From Pseudocercospora fijiensis CIRAD86 (lineage: Eukaryota > Ascomycota > Dothideomycetes > Mycosphaerellales > Mycosphaerellaceae), in the NCBI RefSeq assembly GCF_000340215.1, contig NW_006921540.1, forward strand, positions 3,363,402 through 3,427,401: a stretch of DNA of 64,000 nt, given 5' to 3'. Under the pieces are notes generated by a model. It was given only the letters and a program-made list of their open reading frames with translations. It searched no databases and was not told the DNA's origin. Below are positions 13,343-23,188 of this stretch, piece after piece (positions within the stretch are counted from its first letter, which is position 1; every line of letters begins with the position of its first letter). A program made the translations under genes and the position numbers.

Positions 13343-13513
13343 TGTTACGGTTTAGACATTAGTGCGGCCGATCCTGCTTCGGATACTATCGATCCTACCG
13401 TAGATTATAACGATTAATATATATAGTTTCCTAGGCTAGCAACTAACTAATAATCAATTATCTTTATATACTAGAATCGTGTCCGTCTCCGCTCTATAGA
13501 GCGTATCCTAACA
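13343..13513 (+). repeat. 3' LTR (about 171 bp)
   Basis: Begins TGTTACGG at 13,343 and is proposed to end CCTAACA at 13,513, giving the 5-bp inverted termini TGTTA/TAACA. Fungal chromoviruses usually have short LTRs with such termini. The partner LTR is outside the window, so the right boundary is inferred from the terminal inverted repeat only. Confidence 0.55.
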
Positions 13514-13860
13514 AGGAGGCTCTTATAGTCCGGCTTAACTAGCTATCGATAGCAATAGCTATTCGGCGAGTATTACGGAGGATCTCCCGAATGTCGTCTA
13601 ACGTAGCCTTTTTATTCTTTTCGAATATAATACGCTAGGTTATCGCGCCGAGAAATAGGGGAGGGTAGTTTGTAAGATATAGGTATGTCTTCTATATAGA
13701 CTCCCTTTCGTAGAAGTCTTCCGGAAGACCGTTTATAGCTAGCATTTCGTTTGCTAGTTGCTTAAAGTCTTTAAGGGAGAAATCGGTAGCCTTTAATCCT
13801 AGAGCTTCCTTAAGCGTAGCCTATAATAATTAGCTAGATCTCTACGGTTGATTTAGGTAG

Positions 13861-13907
13861 CCGGAATCTATAGCCGGTAGCTATAGCCGGTAGCTATAGC
13901 CGGCATT
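13861..13907. repeat. short tandem repeat, agctatagccggt units
   Basis: About three 13-bp copies of a ctatagccggtag-type unit in tandem. Related GCCGGC-centred units occur at 15,834-15,893 and in the 16,490-16,660 repeats, so this is a motif shared across the unknown element. Confidence 0.7.
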
Positions 13908-15833
13908 TTAGAAGACATACCTCTTTCTAGAACGCTGTATCTATATTAACTCTCCTCTTTCCTTAAGATTCCCGATACTGTTTAGAATAGAGATAGTTCG
14001 TAGGCGATAAGTTCCTATCCCCTAGTTTCGGGTATTTTAAGATTGAACCGTAGAAGTTATAGACAATTACTAGTTAACCTTTAAGTCGAGAAGTCGTATA
14101 ACGGTGTAATGCCCCCTCTATAAAGAACTTCTAGAATATATCCGTTCGCTCCTTACTCCCCTATCGCATCGAGTACTTCCGGAGTTTACACTCCTTCGAA
14201 CGTAAGTATAAAGGGAACTATATCTTATAGACCTATTAATTAAACTGCTCTATATACTCGGGTTTCTAAAGATACGCCTAGCTAGCCTTTTCGAAGATTT
14301 CCGGGTTAATACTCGATATTCTTATATCTCCGAATAACCTTCTACTTAGACTCCGTAAAGGTAAGGACTAGGTAGTAGTACCCTATAATGAATTCCTACT
14401 ACTAGGATTCGGAGAGGATAAATCTAGCCCTAATCGTAGTCTAGGACTCGATAGGCTCGAAGGTAAGTATACGACCTCCTCTCGACGTTATCGTAATCTC
14501 GCTCGTATACTAGACTGTTTCGACTGTCGTCTCGTTATTACCCTTCCTAGTATAGCGCCTAGTATATATACAATGTCGGTCGGTATGTTTTAAGGTTTCG
14601 TACGGTAAGGTAAGGACTTAGGAGTAGTAGATATATACTAGTAGCTATAGAGAAACACCCTTTCTTTTATAGCATCGTATCGTTAGGAACAGCTAGGTAG
14701 TAAATAGCTAGCTACCTTTTTTTTTTGTTTCCTAGCTACCTAACTACTAGATTTTTTTTCCTAGCTACCCTAGCTAGCCTAACTACTAGAATTTCTTTCC
14801 TAGCTACCCTAACTACCTAAATTTTACCTTCTATACGGCGGCTCTCTCCTACTAACGGAACCGAGCTACTATACCTAACGAATCTAAGCTCGTTTTTAGT
14901 CTCAATCTATCCTCTTTCGGTATAAGACACTCGATAAGCAAATGCTTAGGCCGAGTCTAACTACGAAACCTAAGACTAACTAATAGCTCTATTAACTAAT
15001 CCTAATCCTCGAACTCCTTCCGCTTCTTAGTAAAGACCTTAAAGAGCGCTCGAGCTTCTTCGGATACCTGCGGAGTAGTCGAGATAAAGCCGTATCGCTA
15101 AAATAGGTAATCCTTCGGAGGCTTATATAGAGATTCAGAGAATTCTAACGCCAACCTATCCTACTAGTAGCTTAGATTCCGGATATAAGCCCTCTCTACC
15201 TTAGTAAAGATTTTATATAGTAGTAGCACTCTGCCTTCGAGAAACGCTTTCTATTTAACTATTAGTATCTGCCGGCTACGAACGCCGGCTATATATGCCG
15301 AGTATAGAATAATTACCTATACCCCTTCCTCCTATAGTAACACTTCTGCCGTCCCTAGATACCTAGCCCCGATCGCATTAATCGTAAGCTACTTTGCCTT
15401 TATAGACGCAAAGGCTTCGCTCTAATACTAATAAAGAAACTTCTACTCTATATCGAGGATATAAAGACGACTAGTCTCGATTCCAATCCTTGCTAGCTTT
15501 TTATAGTAGCTTTAACTATAATTTTCTAGATTAATAGGACTTATACCTTAGCCCTTTACTAGTATCTCGTCTCTTTAACTGTACTCGATCTACTCCTAGC
15601 GCTTATCGTTTATAGCGTTAGGCCCTAAGACTATACCTATTACCAGATCGACGTATAGTATCTCCTCGCTTTTTTTAGTTCCTTTATTCGTAGTATTAAG
15701 CTCTGTCGCGGCATCCTAAACTCTAGCATTATTGTTCTCGGCTATCTAAACATCTCCGTTACTATCGGTCGTATCGATAGAGGTAGCGGCTATAGGTCTA
15801 AATGCTATTAGTTAACGTATTAAAGAAAAATAT

Positions 15834-15893
15834 GCCGGCTATAGCTGCCGGCTACGGCTGCCGGCTATAGCTGCTAGCTACGGCCGCTAGCTA
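15834..15893. repeat. GCCGGC-centred tandem repeat
   Basis: Alternating gccggctatagct, gccggctacggct and gctagctacggcc units of about 13 bp, related to the units at 13,861-13,907. The repeats lie between coding-like stretches of the unknown element. Confidence 0.65.
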
Positions 15894-16373
15894 GATTAAC
15901 TTACGCTACTAGAACTTTACGCTCGAAAACTAGCCGTAATTCTTTCCTCCTCTTAGCCTTCTCTTAGGTTGTCTTCTTATTCTAACCTTCACTTTTTTCT
16001 ATAGGCGCTAGCTATCGATAGAATGCCTTATTCCGCGCCTTTCTTCTCTTATCCTTAGCTCTTTTATCCTTATCTATCTTGTCCTTTCTCTCGCGGTCTC
16101 GTACGGAATTCTTCTTCGTAGAGTACTTCTCTTTAGTCTTGCGCTTTTTAGTTAGACGCTTAGGCAAAACAAACTCGCGGTCTTTAGTTCTATCTTCTAT
16201 TTAGCGCGCGGCGCGCTTCTCTCTTACTATTGTAAGGGAAAGGGGCGGGGGCGCAGCGTATAGTAGTTATTGTCGGTATAGGTATAGAGGAAGAAGTTAA
16301 AAGTATAAGAATATCGCGAAGCCCTAATTGTTGCCGCCTACGTAACGTTATATAGGTAAGCTTTCGCAACTAC

Positions 16374-16687
16374 GGTAACTACGCCCCGGTAATAGCAACT
16401 ACGCCCTAGTAACGGCAACTATGCCCTAGTAACAGCAACTACGCCCTAGCAACGGTAATAAAGCGTAGTAAATACAACCTAGTAACTATTATAGCCGGCA
16501 ATCGTAGCCGGCAGTCGAATAAGAGTGTCCTTATAGCAAAACTACGCCCTAGTAACGGCAACTACGCCCTAGCAACGGCAACTACGCCCTAGTAACGGCA
16601 AAAGAGCGTAGTAAATGTAACAGAGTTACTATTATAGCCGGCAATCGTAGCCGGCAGTCGAATAAGAGTGTCCTTATAGTAAAACTA
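16374..16687. repeat. 20-bp tandem repeats plus about 84-bp direct repeat
   Basis: Two arrays of a 20-bp unit, aactacgccctagtaacggc (about four copies at 16,374-16,461 and three at 16,541-16,603), alternate with two near-identical longer copies (about 16,461-16,544 and 16,604-16,687). The longer copies share gccggcaatcgtagccggca and gagtgtccttatag. The layout looks like a higher-order repeat of about 143 bp. Confidence 0.75.
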
Positions 16688-16786
16688 ATATAGTCTCTAG
16701 TTTAAACTAGGAATCTATATAGTTCGAAAAAACTAAACCGGAACTAAGGAGCTAGTTCGCCGCTAAGAAACCAAACTATATACGTT

Positions 16787-16811
16787 TAGTAGTTCGGAAA
16801 CCGAACTACTA
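16787..16811. other. perfect hairpin, 11-bp stem and 3-base loop
   Basis: The arm tagtagttcgg is followed by aaa and its exact reverse complement ccgaactacta. A second imperfect palindrome (gaacta..tagttc) lies just upstream at 16,741-16,758. Such hairpins could be subterminal transposon structures; function unknown. Confidence 0.7.
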
Positions 16812-18283
16812 CGGGGTCTAACTAAGCCGGAATAGTACGAGAGCTACTAGGCTAAAGAATGCTAGTAATAGCGTAGAAAGCGGCCTTAATTACTCCCTTA
16901 TAATTAATATAAGATACAGGCGCAGACCTGCTACGGTTGTATAGCGTATATAGTACCTAAGTATATAGAGTCTCCTTTGCCCTTGTCTGCTTAGCCTTAT
17001 CTCTCGTATTATTAGTAAATTGAGCTATTTTAATAGCAACGTTCTTAGGCGGCTTCCGAGTCGTTACGCTAGGTTTATTAGTAGTAAGGGCTATAGACTA
17101 GAGCCTAGCATTATTATTGCTAATCTAGAGATAGTTGTCTTTAATATTAGGTAGATCGTCTAGTACGTAGTAGTACTAGTTATAGTTCTTATAAGATCCG
17201 TTAGTATACTAATTATTAGCTTTAATCTTAGCGATATAATTGCTAACTTGCCGTTGCTTAGTAATATAGGCAATTCTATCGACAGTCTGCTAATCGTTTA
17301 GCTTTAACTTAGATACTTTAACGGCCGTAGATATAGCATCCTTTACCGCTATCTTAAACTCGAGATCTACTTTAATCTTGTCCTTTCTATTACGTTTAAA
17401 CTCGAGTGCTATAGCGAGAGCTATTCGATAATTATCCCCTTCGAGAGGTTAGTATTCGCAAGTAGGAGCGACGGATATAGCCGGAGCGACCTTACCTTCT
17501 TCTTCTATAGTTATCGACTACTTAAACTAGTTGCTCTTATTAACACCCTTCGTAGAAGCGATTATAAAGCAGTCGCCTACGAAGAGCTATTTCTTCTACG
17601 CCTTAGAGACTACCTAACGATAGGCTTTATAGCAATATTAAGCGAACTAGCTAGTACGCTCGAAATTCTTTATAGCGACCTCTTAGTTACTAGTAAGTAG
17701 GCGCTACGCTTATTTATACTAGAAAGTATTACGAGAGTCGTAAGAAGCCGTCTCGATATCTTCTTTATTTATTTCTACCCTATTAACTACTCGCGGCGGC
17801 GCTAACTTACTAAATATAGAGCCCTTTAATAGCGAGGCGTCTACTAGAGCTATTAAATCTACGACCTCTTTATTATTACTAACTGCCGTCGAGGCGCTAT
17901 TATTCTACTTAGTAAACTCCCTCTACGCCTACGCGTTATTTACGCAAGCCTTACTAAACTTCTTTAGCGCCGCTACTGCCTTCGACTTTATATTCTTCGT
18001 CCGACTCTTTTTTATAAGCGACTCGCGCCTCTTAGTAGCCTATTTATACGCTAGTAGGTTCTTATCGACTAGTTTACGCGTTCTCGAAGTCTACGAAGTC
18101 GTTACATTTCTGCCTCGATTAGGCATCTCGAAATACTACTATACGAGGTCGCTAGCGGCGTAGATTGCGACTATATATGCTAACTCGGGCGGTAGATTAA
18201 TAATAATCGCTATAGGCGGTATAAGGGTACGATTTAAGGTCTACGAGAGCAAAGAGGAGCAGAATGCCTAGTAAACTATAAGG

Positions 18284-18779
18284 TTCCATGCTGCGGAGGT
18301 GCTATGCTTGGCATTCTACGGTAAAACGCAAAACCCAGTATCGGGGCCGGCATTTTTTGCAGAAGCTCAGGCTAGGGACATCCGACAGGTGCCGCATAGC
18401 AACCATTCCTTTCTGGCACAATGGAAGACGTCATCCAATCAACAAACCCATCTATCTGGACGCCAGGTGTATTTCGCTGCACTCGAGCACGACAACGGGA
18501 ACGCCCTTTGGCGCCCCGAAGTGCCGAGTGGCAGGTCATTGTATTGTCAGCTTTCGCCGGATAAGCTTGTCGTAAGTCCCGGTGAGTCCGTACGCGCGCT
18601 TCGCTTTTGTTCCTGCTCATCTTTCCTCTTTCCTTCTGAAACATCTGGAGAGTATTCTGTCGGCCCGCCGGGAAGCATGATACGAAGAAGTACACGATAG
18701 CGTTCGCATTCGTATCCGCAGGCTGCTTGGGAGAAGCGTCCTGGGACACCACGCCCGATCTTGGAGAGAACAGCGCAGC
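18284..18779. other. unique spacer between repeat block and CFAS-like gene
   Basis: Normal base composition returns abruptly here: CA and TG are common again. Overlapping short ORFs on both strands show no recognisable domain. It probably contains the promoter and 5' leader of the gene starting at 18,780. Confidence 0.5.
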
Positions 18780-20198
18780 ATGGACGTTAGAGGCCGCATC
18801 TCAGCTCTCGCAGCTTACGCTGGCTCTGTCGCTTGGCCTCCTCTGCTCTCCGTCTCGAGAGGCGCCATTCTGGCCCTGCTGAGACAGGTGCAGGTCGGCT
18901 CCTTGAAGATCACAGACACAGATGGCAGCATCACAATATGTGGCAGCCCTAGAGGCGCCGCCGAGACAGACAGCGAGAAGAGCATCTACACCATCCCTCA
19001 TGCCGAACTGCGCGTCCTGAACGATCTGTTCTGGGTCCGCCTCATGCTTTTCGCTGACATGGGATTTGCCGAGTCTTACATGCTGGGAGAAATCAGCTGC
19101 TCAGACCTGACCGCTTTTTTCAAACTTTTCATTGCCAATCGCAAGCACTTGGATAACGGCACCACTCTCTCTTCAAATGTCTTCGGCAAGATCAGCGCAC
19201 TGGTGCGGAAAACAAACACGCTCACCAACGCTCGCTTACACATTTCTGCTCATTACGATATCAGCAATGACATGTTCGCCGCATTTCTCAGCCCAGACAT
19301 GACTTACAGCTGCCCCATCTGGCTTCCAAAGTCAGATCCGCATTCCAGCCAGGAAAGCCTTGAGCGCGCGCAGTACCGAAAATTGAATCGATTCATCAAG
19401 AACTGCAGGATAAAGAACACCGATCACGTTCTTGAGATCGGAACAGGCTGGGGCAGCTTTGCAATTCTTGCAGTCGAGAAAACCGGGTGCCGTGTTACTA
19501 GTCTCACATTGAGCGAGGAGCAGAAGAAGCTAGCGGAGGAGCGAATCAAAGCCGCGGGCTATGCAAAGAAGATTAAAGTCCTTCTCTGCGATTACCGCAG
19601 TCTGCCAGTGCCGAAAGAGTCGGACAAATACGACAAAGTCGTGTCCATTGAGATGTTGGAAGCGGTCGGTGCTGAATTTTTGGAGACCTACTTCCGCTGC
19701 ATCAACAACCTGCTCAAGTCAGACGGAGGTGTCGCATGCTTTCAGTGTATCACGATGCCGGAGTCGAGGCATAAGACGTACAACAGCGGCGACGACTTCA
19801 TCCGGCGATACATATTCCCGGGCGGCCATTTGCCTTCCATCACGCAGCTTTTCGATGCGGTACGAGCTGGATCGTCAGACCCAAAGCGTGGCGTCGAACC
19901 TCAATTAATCCCAGAGAGTCTCGAAAACATTGGTCCGCACTATGCCAAGACTCTGCGTCTCTGGCGACAAAGCTTCATGCAGAGCTTCTCGACCAAAATT
20001 CGACCGGCTTTGATCGCAGAGGCTCATGAGCGGGAGAACAAGAAACTGAGCGAAGAAGAGGTGGAGACTTTCAAGAGAAAATGGGAATATTACTTTGCGT
20101 ACTGCGAAGCTGGCTTCGCGACCAAGACGCTCGGTGACGTGATCTTTACGGTAGGAAGAGAGGGTGCAGTGGAAATGATGGAAGATGTTCCATTGTGA
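18780..20198 (+). CDS. cyclopropane-fatty-acyl-phospholipid synthase-like methyltransferase
   Basis: An intronless 472-residue protein of the CFAS/mycolic acid cyclopropane synthase family. These enzymes use S-adenosylmethionine to add a methylene or methyl group to unsaturated fatty acyl chains of membrane lipids. Family signatures: HYDISNDMF at residues 158-166, then MTYSC; SAM-binding LEIGTGWGS near 218-226; IEMLEAVG near 290; and YIFPGGHLPS near 341. The first about 150 residues match the less conserved N-terminal region of the family. Length is normal, so the enzyme looks intact. It lies only about 0.5 kb from a large RIP block, which may expose it to RIP leakage or heterochromatin. The ATG at 18,780 is the first in a long open frame; no upstream exon was needed. 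Confidence 0.88.
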   Translation: MDVRGRISALAAYAGSVAWPPLLSVSRGAILALLRQVQVGSLKITDTDGSITICGSPRGAAETDSEKSIYTIPHAELRVLNDLFWVRLMLFADMGFAESYMLGEISCSDLTAFFKLFIANRKHLDNGTTLSSNVFGKISALVRKTNTLTNARLHISAHYDISNDMFAAFLSPDMTYSCPIWLPKSDPHSSQESLERAQYRKLNRFIKNCRIKNTDHVLEIGTGWGSFAILAVEKTGCRVTSLTLSEEQKKLAEERIKAAGYAKKIKVLLCDYRSLPVPKESDKYDKVVSIEMLEAVGAEFLETYFRCINNLLKSDGGVACFQCITMPESRHKTYNSGDDFIRRYIFPGGHLPSITQLFDAVRAGSSDPKRGVEPQLIPESLENIGPHYAKTLRLWRQSFMQSFSTKIRPALIAEAHERENKKLSEEEVETFKRKWEYYFAYCEAGFATKTLGDVIFTVGREGAVEMMEDVPL

Positions 20199-21253
20199 AC
20201 GGACGATCGGCCACGATCATGACTATCACGAGCTGGCGTGCTGGCGTTCTTTTTGGGAAGATACCCTTCTTTGCTTTCCGAAGCGGGGCAAACCCATTTG
20301 CATTAGCGACGACGGTGTTGCACAGCGCAGGAGTTTTGATCTACTCCTAGACTTGAATGGAGTTCATTAGCTTTTACCCCGAATCTCTCAGCCCTCTTAA
20401 CACAATTTCGTTCCTTGCTTCCTCATCCACCACTCACTCACTACTAGAACTATTCTCCACCCTCACGACCCCAATCCAAAACTCAACAAACCACCTCACT
20501 CCTCCCCCCACAACAATCCCCTCCCCATAAACTCCAACACCCTCTCCTCCCCCCTTACCCTCGCAACAACAATTTTGAGAGAAAGGGGAGGGGGTAGGAA
20601 CGTTACGTCCCGTGTAAACGACTTCGGAGATGTCCTGCCTTTCTTTTTGAATCTAAGGTCATGGCTTGTCGCTGGACGATCTCGATTGGGGCTATATTGA
20701 TCACGGCGTTGAGGTTCATTCCAGCTCGGTTGTGGCGATGGATCTTGCTTGGCATAGCTGGAGGGAGCTCATGTGACCAGAGCTGAGGAGGTCTTGATCC
20801 TGGCGAGGAGATGAATTTTCGAAATGTTGGGGATGCTACGACAGTGCGAAGAAACGAGCAGTGTAGAAATGTGTGATCGCTGATGCCTGGTGGATATCCT
20901 TGTCTGGTCAGGGCACTGGAGCTAATGTATGCCTGCCAAGTCACAGTAGCCGCTTGATAGGATGAGGAGCTCCTTTTGCACGGTTCTGGAATTTTGCTCA
21001 TCATATAGGTAGCAGTCAGCAGAGGCTCGATAGCTGGAACGTGCGGAACATGCCGTACTACGCACTTTTTCTTATCCTTGCCAGACGTAGCGAAACGAAG
21101 GGTGAAGGGCCGGGAAGCAGCTGTCAATTTCAAAAAGCTAATTATTCTCTCTGGCCTGCTCTAGTTGCTCCACCATCGGTCAAAGCACAGGCAGCGAAGA
21201 GGGTTGCAGGCGATGCATCATTCCCTGCCTCGCAATTCAATTTGATCTTCTTG
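20199..21253. other. intergenic; C-tract to G-tract switch near 20,570
   Basis: Mostly featureless. The + strand is very C/A-rich from about 20,440 to 20,560 and flips to G-rich at 20,578-20,600. A minus-strand open frame at 20,603-21,133 lacks an ATG at its start and has only a faint F-box-like segment, so it is not called. Confidence 0.5.
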
Positions 21254-21535
21254 ATGAACCAGACTTCTGCCTTCGCCTTTCTTCTCGGTCTTATATCCTT
21301 CGCAGCCAGGAGTTGCAGTCCTGGAGATCCTGTAGGCAACTATGATAACTTGCTGATCGCGACTGCTCAAAGCAGTAGCACCACCGCCTCGGTGACTCTC
21401 GGAGTTCCGTCTACAGGTTCACCGCTCGAAAAGAGTTTGACCCACGATGCTCTGGCGATGACTTTCTCTGACAACTATATGTCGAAGGAGAGAAGTTCCT
21501 TGCCAAAGCCTTGCGGTTGTAAGTCTGTGGCATGA
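21254..21535 (+). CDS. candidate small secreted protein (93 aa)
   Basis: A short ORF beginning MNQTSAFAFLLGLISFAARS: a polar start, then about 13 hydrophobic residues and small residues suitable for signal-peptidase cleavage near residues 18-20. The mature part is Ser/Thr-rich with three Cys (one after the presumed cleavage site, two in CGC near the C-terminus). No domain recognised. The context (gene-poor, between repeats) is typical for candidate secreted proteins, but the open frame extends upstream without a stop and the ORF could be fortuitous. The ATG at 21,254 was chosen because it places the hydrophobic segment at the N-terminus. Confidence 0.3.
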   Translation: MNQTSAFAFLLGLISFAARSCSPGDPVGNYDNLLIATAQSSSTTASVTLGVPSTGSPLEKSLTHDALAMTFSDNYMSKERSSLPKPCGCKSVA

Positions 21536-21571
21536 CTCCCAGGTCCAAGCGAGCCACTGTAGGTCCTCTTT

Positions 21572-22579
21572 TCAAGGCCGGACAATTCTCCCAACCACAT
21601 CTCCCACATCAAACATCCATAGTCCAGGATTTGACGAAATAGCATGAAGAATGACTTCGCCCTTCCAATCGTATTGCTGTGCGATCTCGTTGCACCTTTG
21701 GATGTGTGCGTCAAACTCTTTCTGTTTCTCCTGACTCAGCCAAGCCACGTCCCATCTGCCTTTTCTTGCGGCGGTAGCTTCCACTTCGAGGCGCTGCTTC
21801 TTCTTCAGATCCACGTTGAGCTTGATAGTGATGGTCATGGATACTTTATGGTGATGGTTCCCACAATCTAGTCTTGCCCAGGCTTCAAACGACAGCCTCA
21901 AGTGGCGAAGATGGTTCTTGCTCTCGCCCAGAATGTTTGTAGTCCAGTCGTGCATCAGCACATGCACGGGCGCCGCCGTCAAGCTGGCTTGGGTACCAAC
22001 ATGAGTTCCAAAATCACAGCGGAATTCTGTTTCGGAATAGTAGACAGCGGCTGCTTCCTCTCGAACCTGACGATTTGAATGAAGCAGAGGCGGTATTGCA
22101 GACTTAGCTTGCTGTTCGTCACGACAGAAGATAGTCACAGGCCAGTCGAGCAAGGCCTCATAGAAGATCTTCTCCCTCAACTCTGCCGGCAACGCCATGA
22201 GACGGAAAGGTCGGGATTTATCCGGCAAGCATTTCCACAGCTCCCATGGCTCCTTCGATGCATGATCTGGTATGCGCCGTAGTATGCTCGGATGGACGTA
22301 CGAGCATATGAGTCTAGCCGCTTTAGCGCTCATCTTCTTCTTCCTCTCATCTGAGCCATCTGAGCCATTGGGGCCATCGAGTGTGTGTAAATGCGCCGTC
22401 TCCTTGTTGAATTTGTTAAGTCGCGGGTTACGCTTGCGCCGAAGAGCAGCATCAATCTCGTCCGACCATTGCTCGAAGTCGCCGCCTTCGATCAGCATGT
22501 GTGGAATTGGTGACGATCGAGGTAGTTGCCTAGGTGTGCCGTTGGCGGAGCCAACAGCGCGCTTAGTGGTCGAGGGCAT
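21572..22579 (-). CDS. fusion-like protein: retrotransposon gag-like N-terminus plus F-box-like module
   Basis: An intronless 335-residue protein. Residues about 30-115 (GGDFEQWSDEIDAALRRKR ... KEPWELWKCL) resemble the gag/UBN2-type domain of copia-like elements: an early W, then a distal W..L pair. Residues about 130-190 carry the F-box-like module found in many fungal proteins, with LPAELREKIFYEALL followed by LLHSNRQVREEAAAVYY. The C-terminal half is typical of that group and ends with a GLWMFD segment. F-box-like proteins may act as substrate adaptors of SCF ubiquitin ligases, but their role is mostly unproven. Codon use and CA/TG content are normal, so this is not a RIP-degraded repeat. 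The gag-like assignment is by eye. Confidence 0.7.
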   Translation of the reverse strand: MPSTTKRAVGSANGTPRQLPRSSPIPHMLIEGGDFEQWSDEIDAALRRKRNPRLNKFNKETAHLHTLDGPNGSDGSDERKKKMSAKAARLICSYVHPSILRRIPDHASKEPWELWKCLPDKSRPFRLMALPAELREKIFYEALLDWPVTIFCRDEQQAKSAIPPLLHSNRQVREEAAAVYYSETEFRCDFGTHVGTQASLTAAPVHVLMHDWTTNILGESKNHLRHLRLSFEAWARLDCGNHHHKVSMTITIKLNVDLKKKQRLEVEATAARKGRWDVAWLSQEKQKEFDAHIQRCNEIAQQYDWKGEVILHAISSNPGLWMFDVGDVVGRIVRP

Positions 22580-23188
22580 TGCGACAAGGCGACGCTGTGT
22601 CCTGAGATGGGCGGCGATGATGATGGGATGTCATACGTTGTCGGTCGCGGCGCGGTTGAAGCTTGTACGGAAGTCAAAGGTCACGCCTTTGCAGTCCAGT
22701 CTCAGTTGAGATATGACGGGTGAGAAAATTCTGAAGTCAAGGTGGGAGATATCAAGAATCTGCCAAGCTTGTTGCGAGCTGCTCAAAAGCACCAGATTGG
22801 CAGCTACGTAGTGCGCACGGACCGCTTCTGTTCACTTCATGCCAAATGCATGTGTACTGACTGCAGAGCCGGCACTGAACCAAGTCGACAAAGCTCGGGG
22901 ATGAGCAGGCGCTCGATCAGCAGCTTGCCGCTTAGGCAATGGCTGCATCTCGACAGACGCGAGGGTAGCAGTACAGCTCGGGGCGCTGTGCTAAGGAAAG
23001 CGGCGAGAACCCGTGGAGTTTGCCCGTTCTCGACGGTCGAAAGAAACCTGGAAAGCAGCAGATCCTGTACGAGAAGCATAGCCATTGCTCGCTCAATCAA
23101 GATTCATCTACTTCCCTCTCCGCTTCCTCGCCCCTTCCCCGAGGTCTCCAACTCGATCTCGTCGCTGTCCAAGTAAGCCTCTCGTTCA
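22580..23188. other. intergenic between gag/F-box-like and TMEM42-like genes
   Basis: Several overlapping short ORFs on both strands without domain features. It probably holds the promoter of the minus-strand gene ending at 22,579 and the 3' end of the one at 23,189. Confidence 0.4.

Larger units (their letters stand above)
1..13513 (+). mobile_element. RIP-degraded giant Ty3/Gypsy chromovirus (5' end outside window)
   Basis: A Ty3/Gypsy LTR retrotransposon whose left LTR lies before base 1. Domain order on the + strand is gag, aspartic protease, reverse transcriptase, RNase H, integrase, chromodomain, a second long decayed frame, polypurine tract and 3' LTR. The dinucleotides CA and TG are almost absent and TA is very common, while CG is retained. 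The stops inside the reading frames are TAG or TAA where CAG or CAA would fit. This is the footprint of RIP acting on CpA. More than 13.5 kb is much longer than usual chromoviruses (about 5-8 kb). The element appears inserted into or beside another RIP-degraded repeat that begins at 13,514. It is dead: no frame is intact. Confidence 0.85.
15900..18126 (-). pseudogene. decayed ORF A of the unknown minus-strand element
   Basis: Starts at ATG 18,126-18,124 with MPNRGRNVTTS and continues in one frame to about 16,950. It is rich in Lys, Gln and Asn, with an EFKRNRKDKIKVDLEFK segment near 17,400. The same frame reappears as a strongly basic Lys/Arg-rich stretch at about 16,205-15,905. The part between (16,200-16,950) contains tandem repeats and hairpins, so the two parts may be separate ORFs. 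Stops in frame are TAG/TAA, as expected from RIP. No family recognised; the basic composition suggests nucleic-acid binding, which is inference. Confidence 0.4.
13514..18283 (-). mobile_element. RIP-degraded repeat of unknown class, coding on minus strand
   Basis: Composition matches the neighbouring retroelement (CA/TG depleted, TA enriched, CG kept), so it is a RIP-treated repeat. Coding-like sequence reads on the minus strand in at least three stretches. ORF A starts with an ATG at 18,126. ORF B is about 15,700 to 15,000. ORF C is about 14,300 to 13,560 and contains LKEALGLKATDFSLKDF. None shows RT, transposase DDE or helicase motifs that I recognise. Sub-repeats rich in GCCGGC and short perfect hairpins are scattered through it. 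No terminal inverted repeat or LTR pair was found. The right edge with unique DNA is sharp, near 18,283. Confidence 0.6.

Noticed and set aside
18372..18752. Overlapping frames on both strands before the CFAS-like gene
   Set aside because: Mutually overlapping with no domain or start context; treated as 5' leader or promoter.
20603..21133. Minus-strand open frame of 176 codons
   Set aside because: The first codon is TTG, not ATG, and only a faint F-box-like pattern (LPPAMPSKIHRH) is visible. It may be a relic of an F-box-like gene but could equally be chance.
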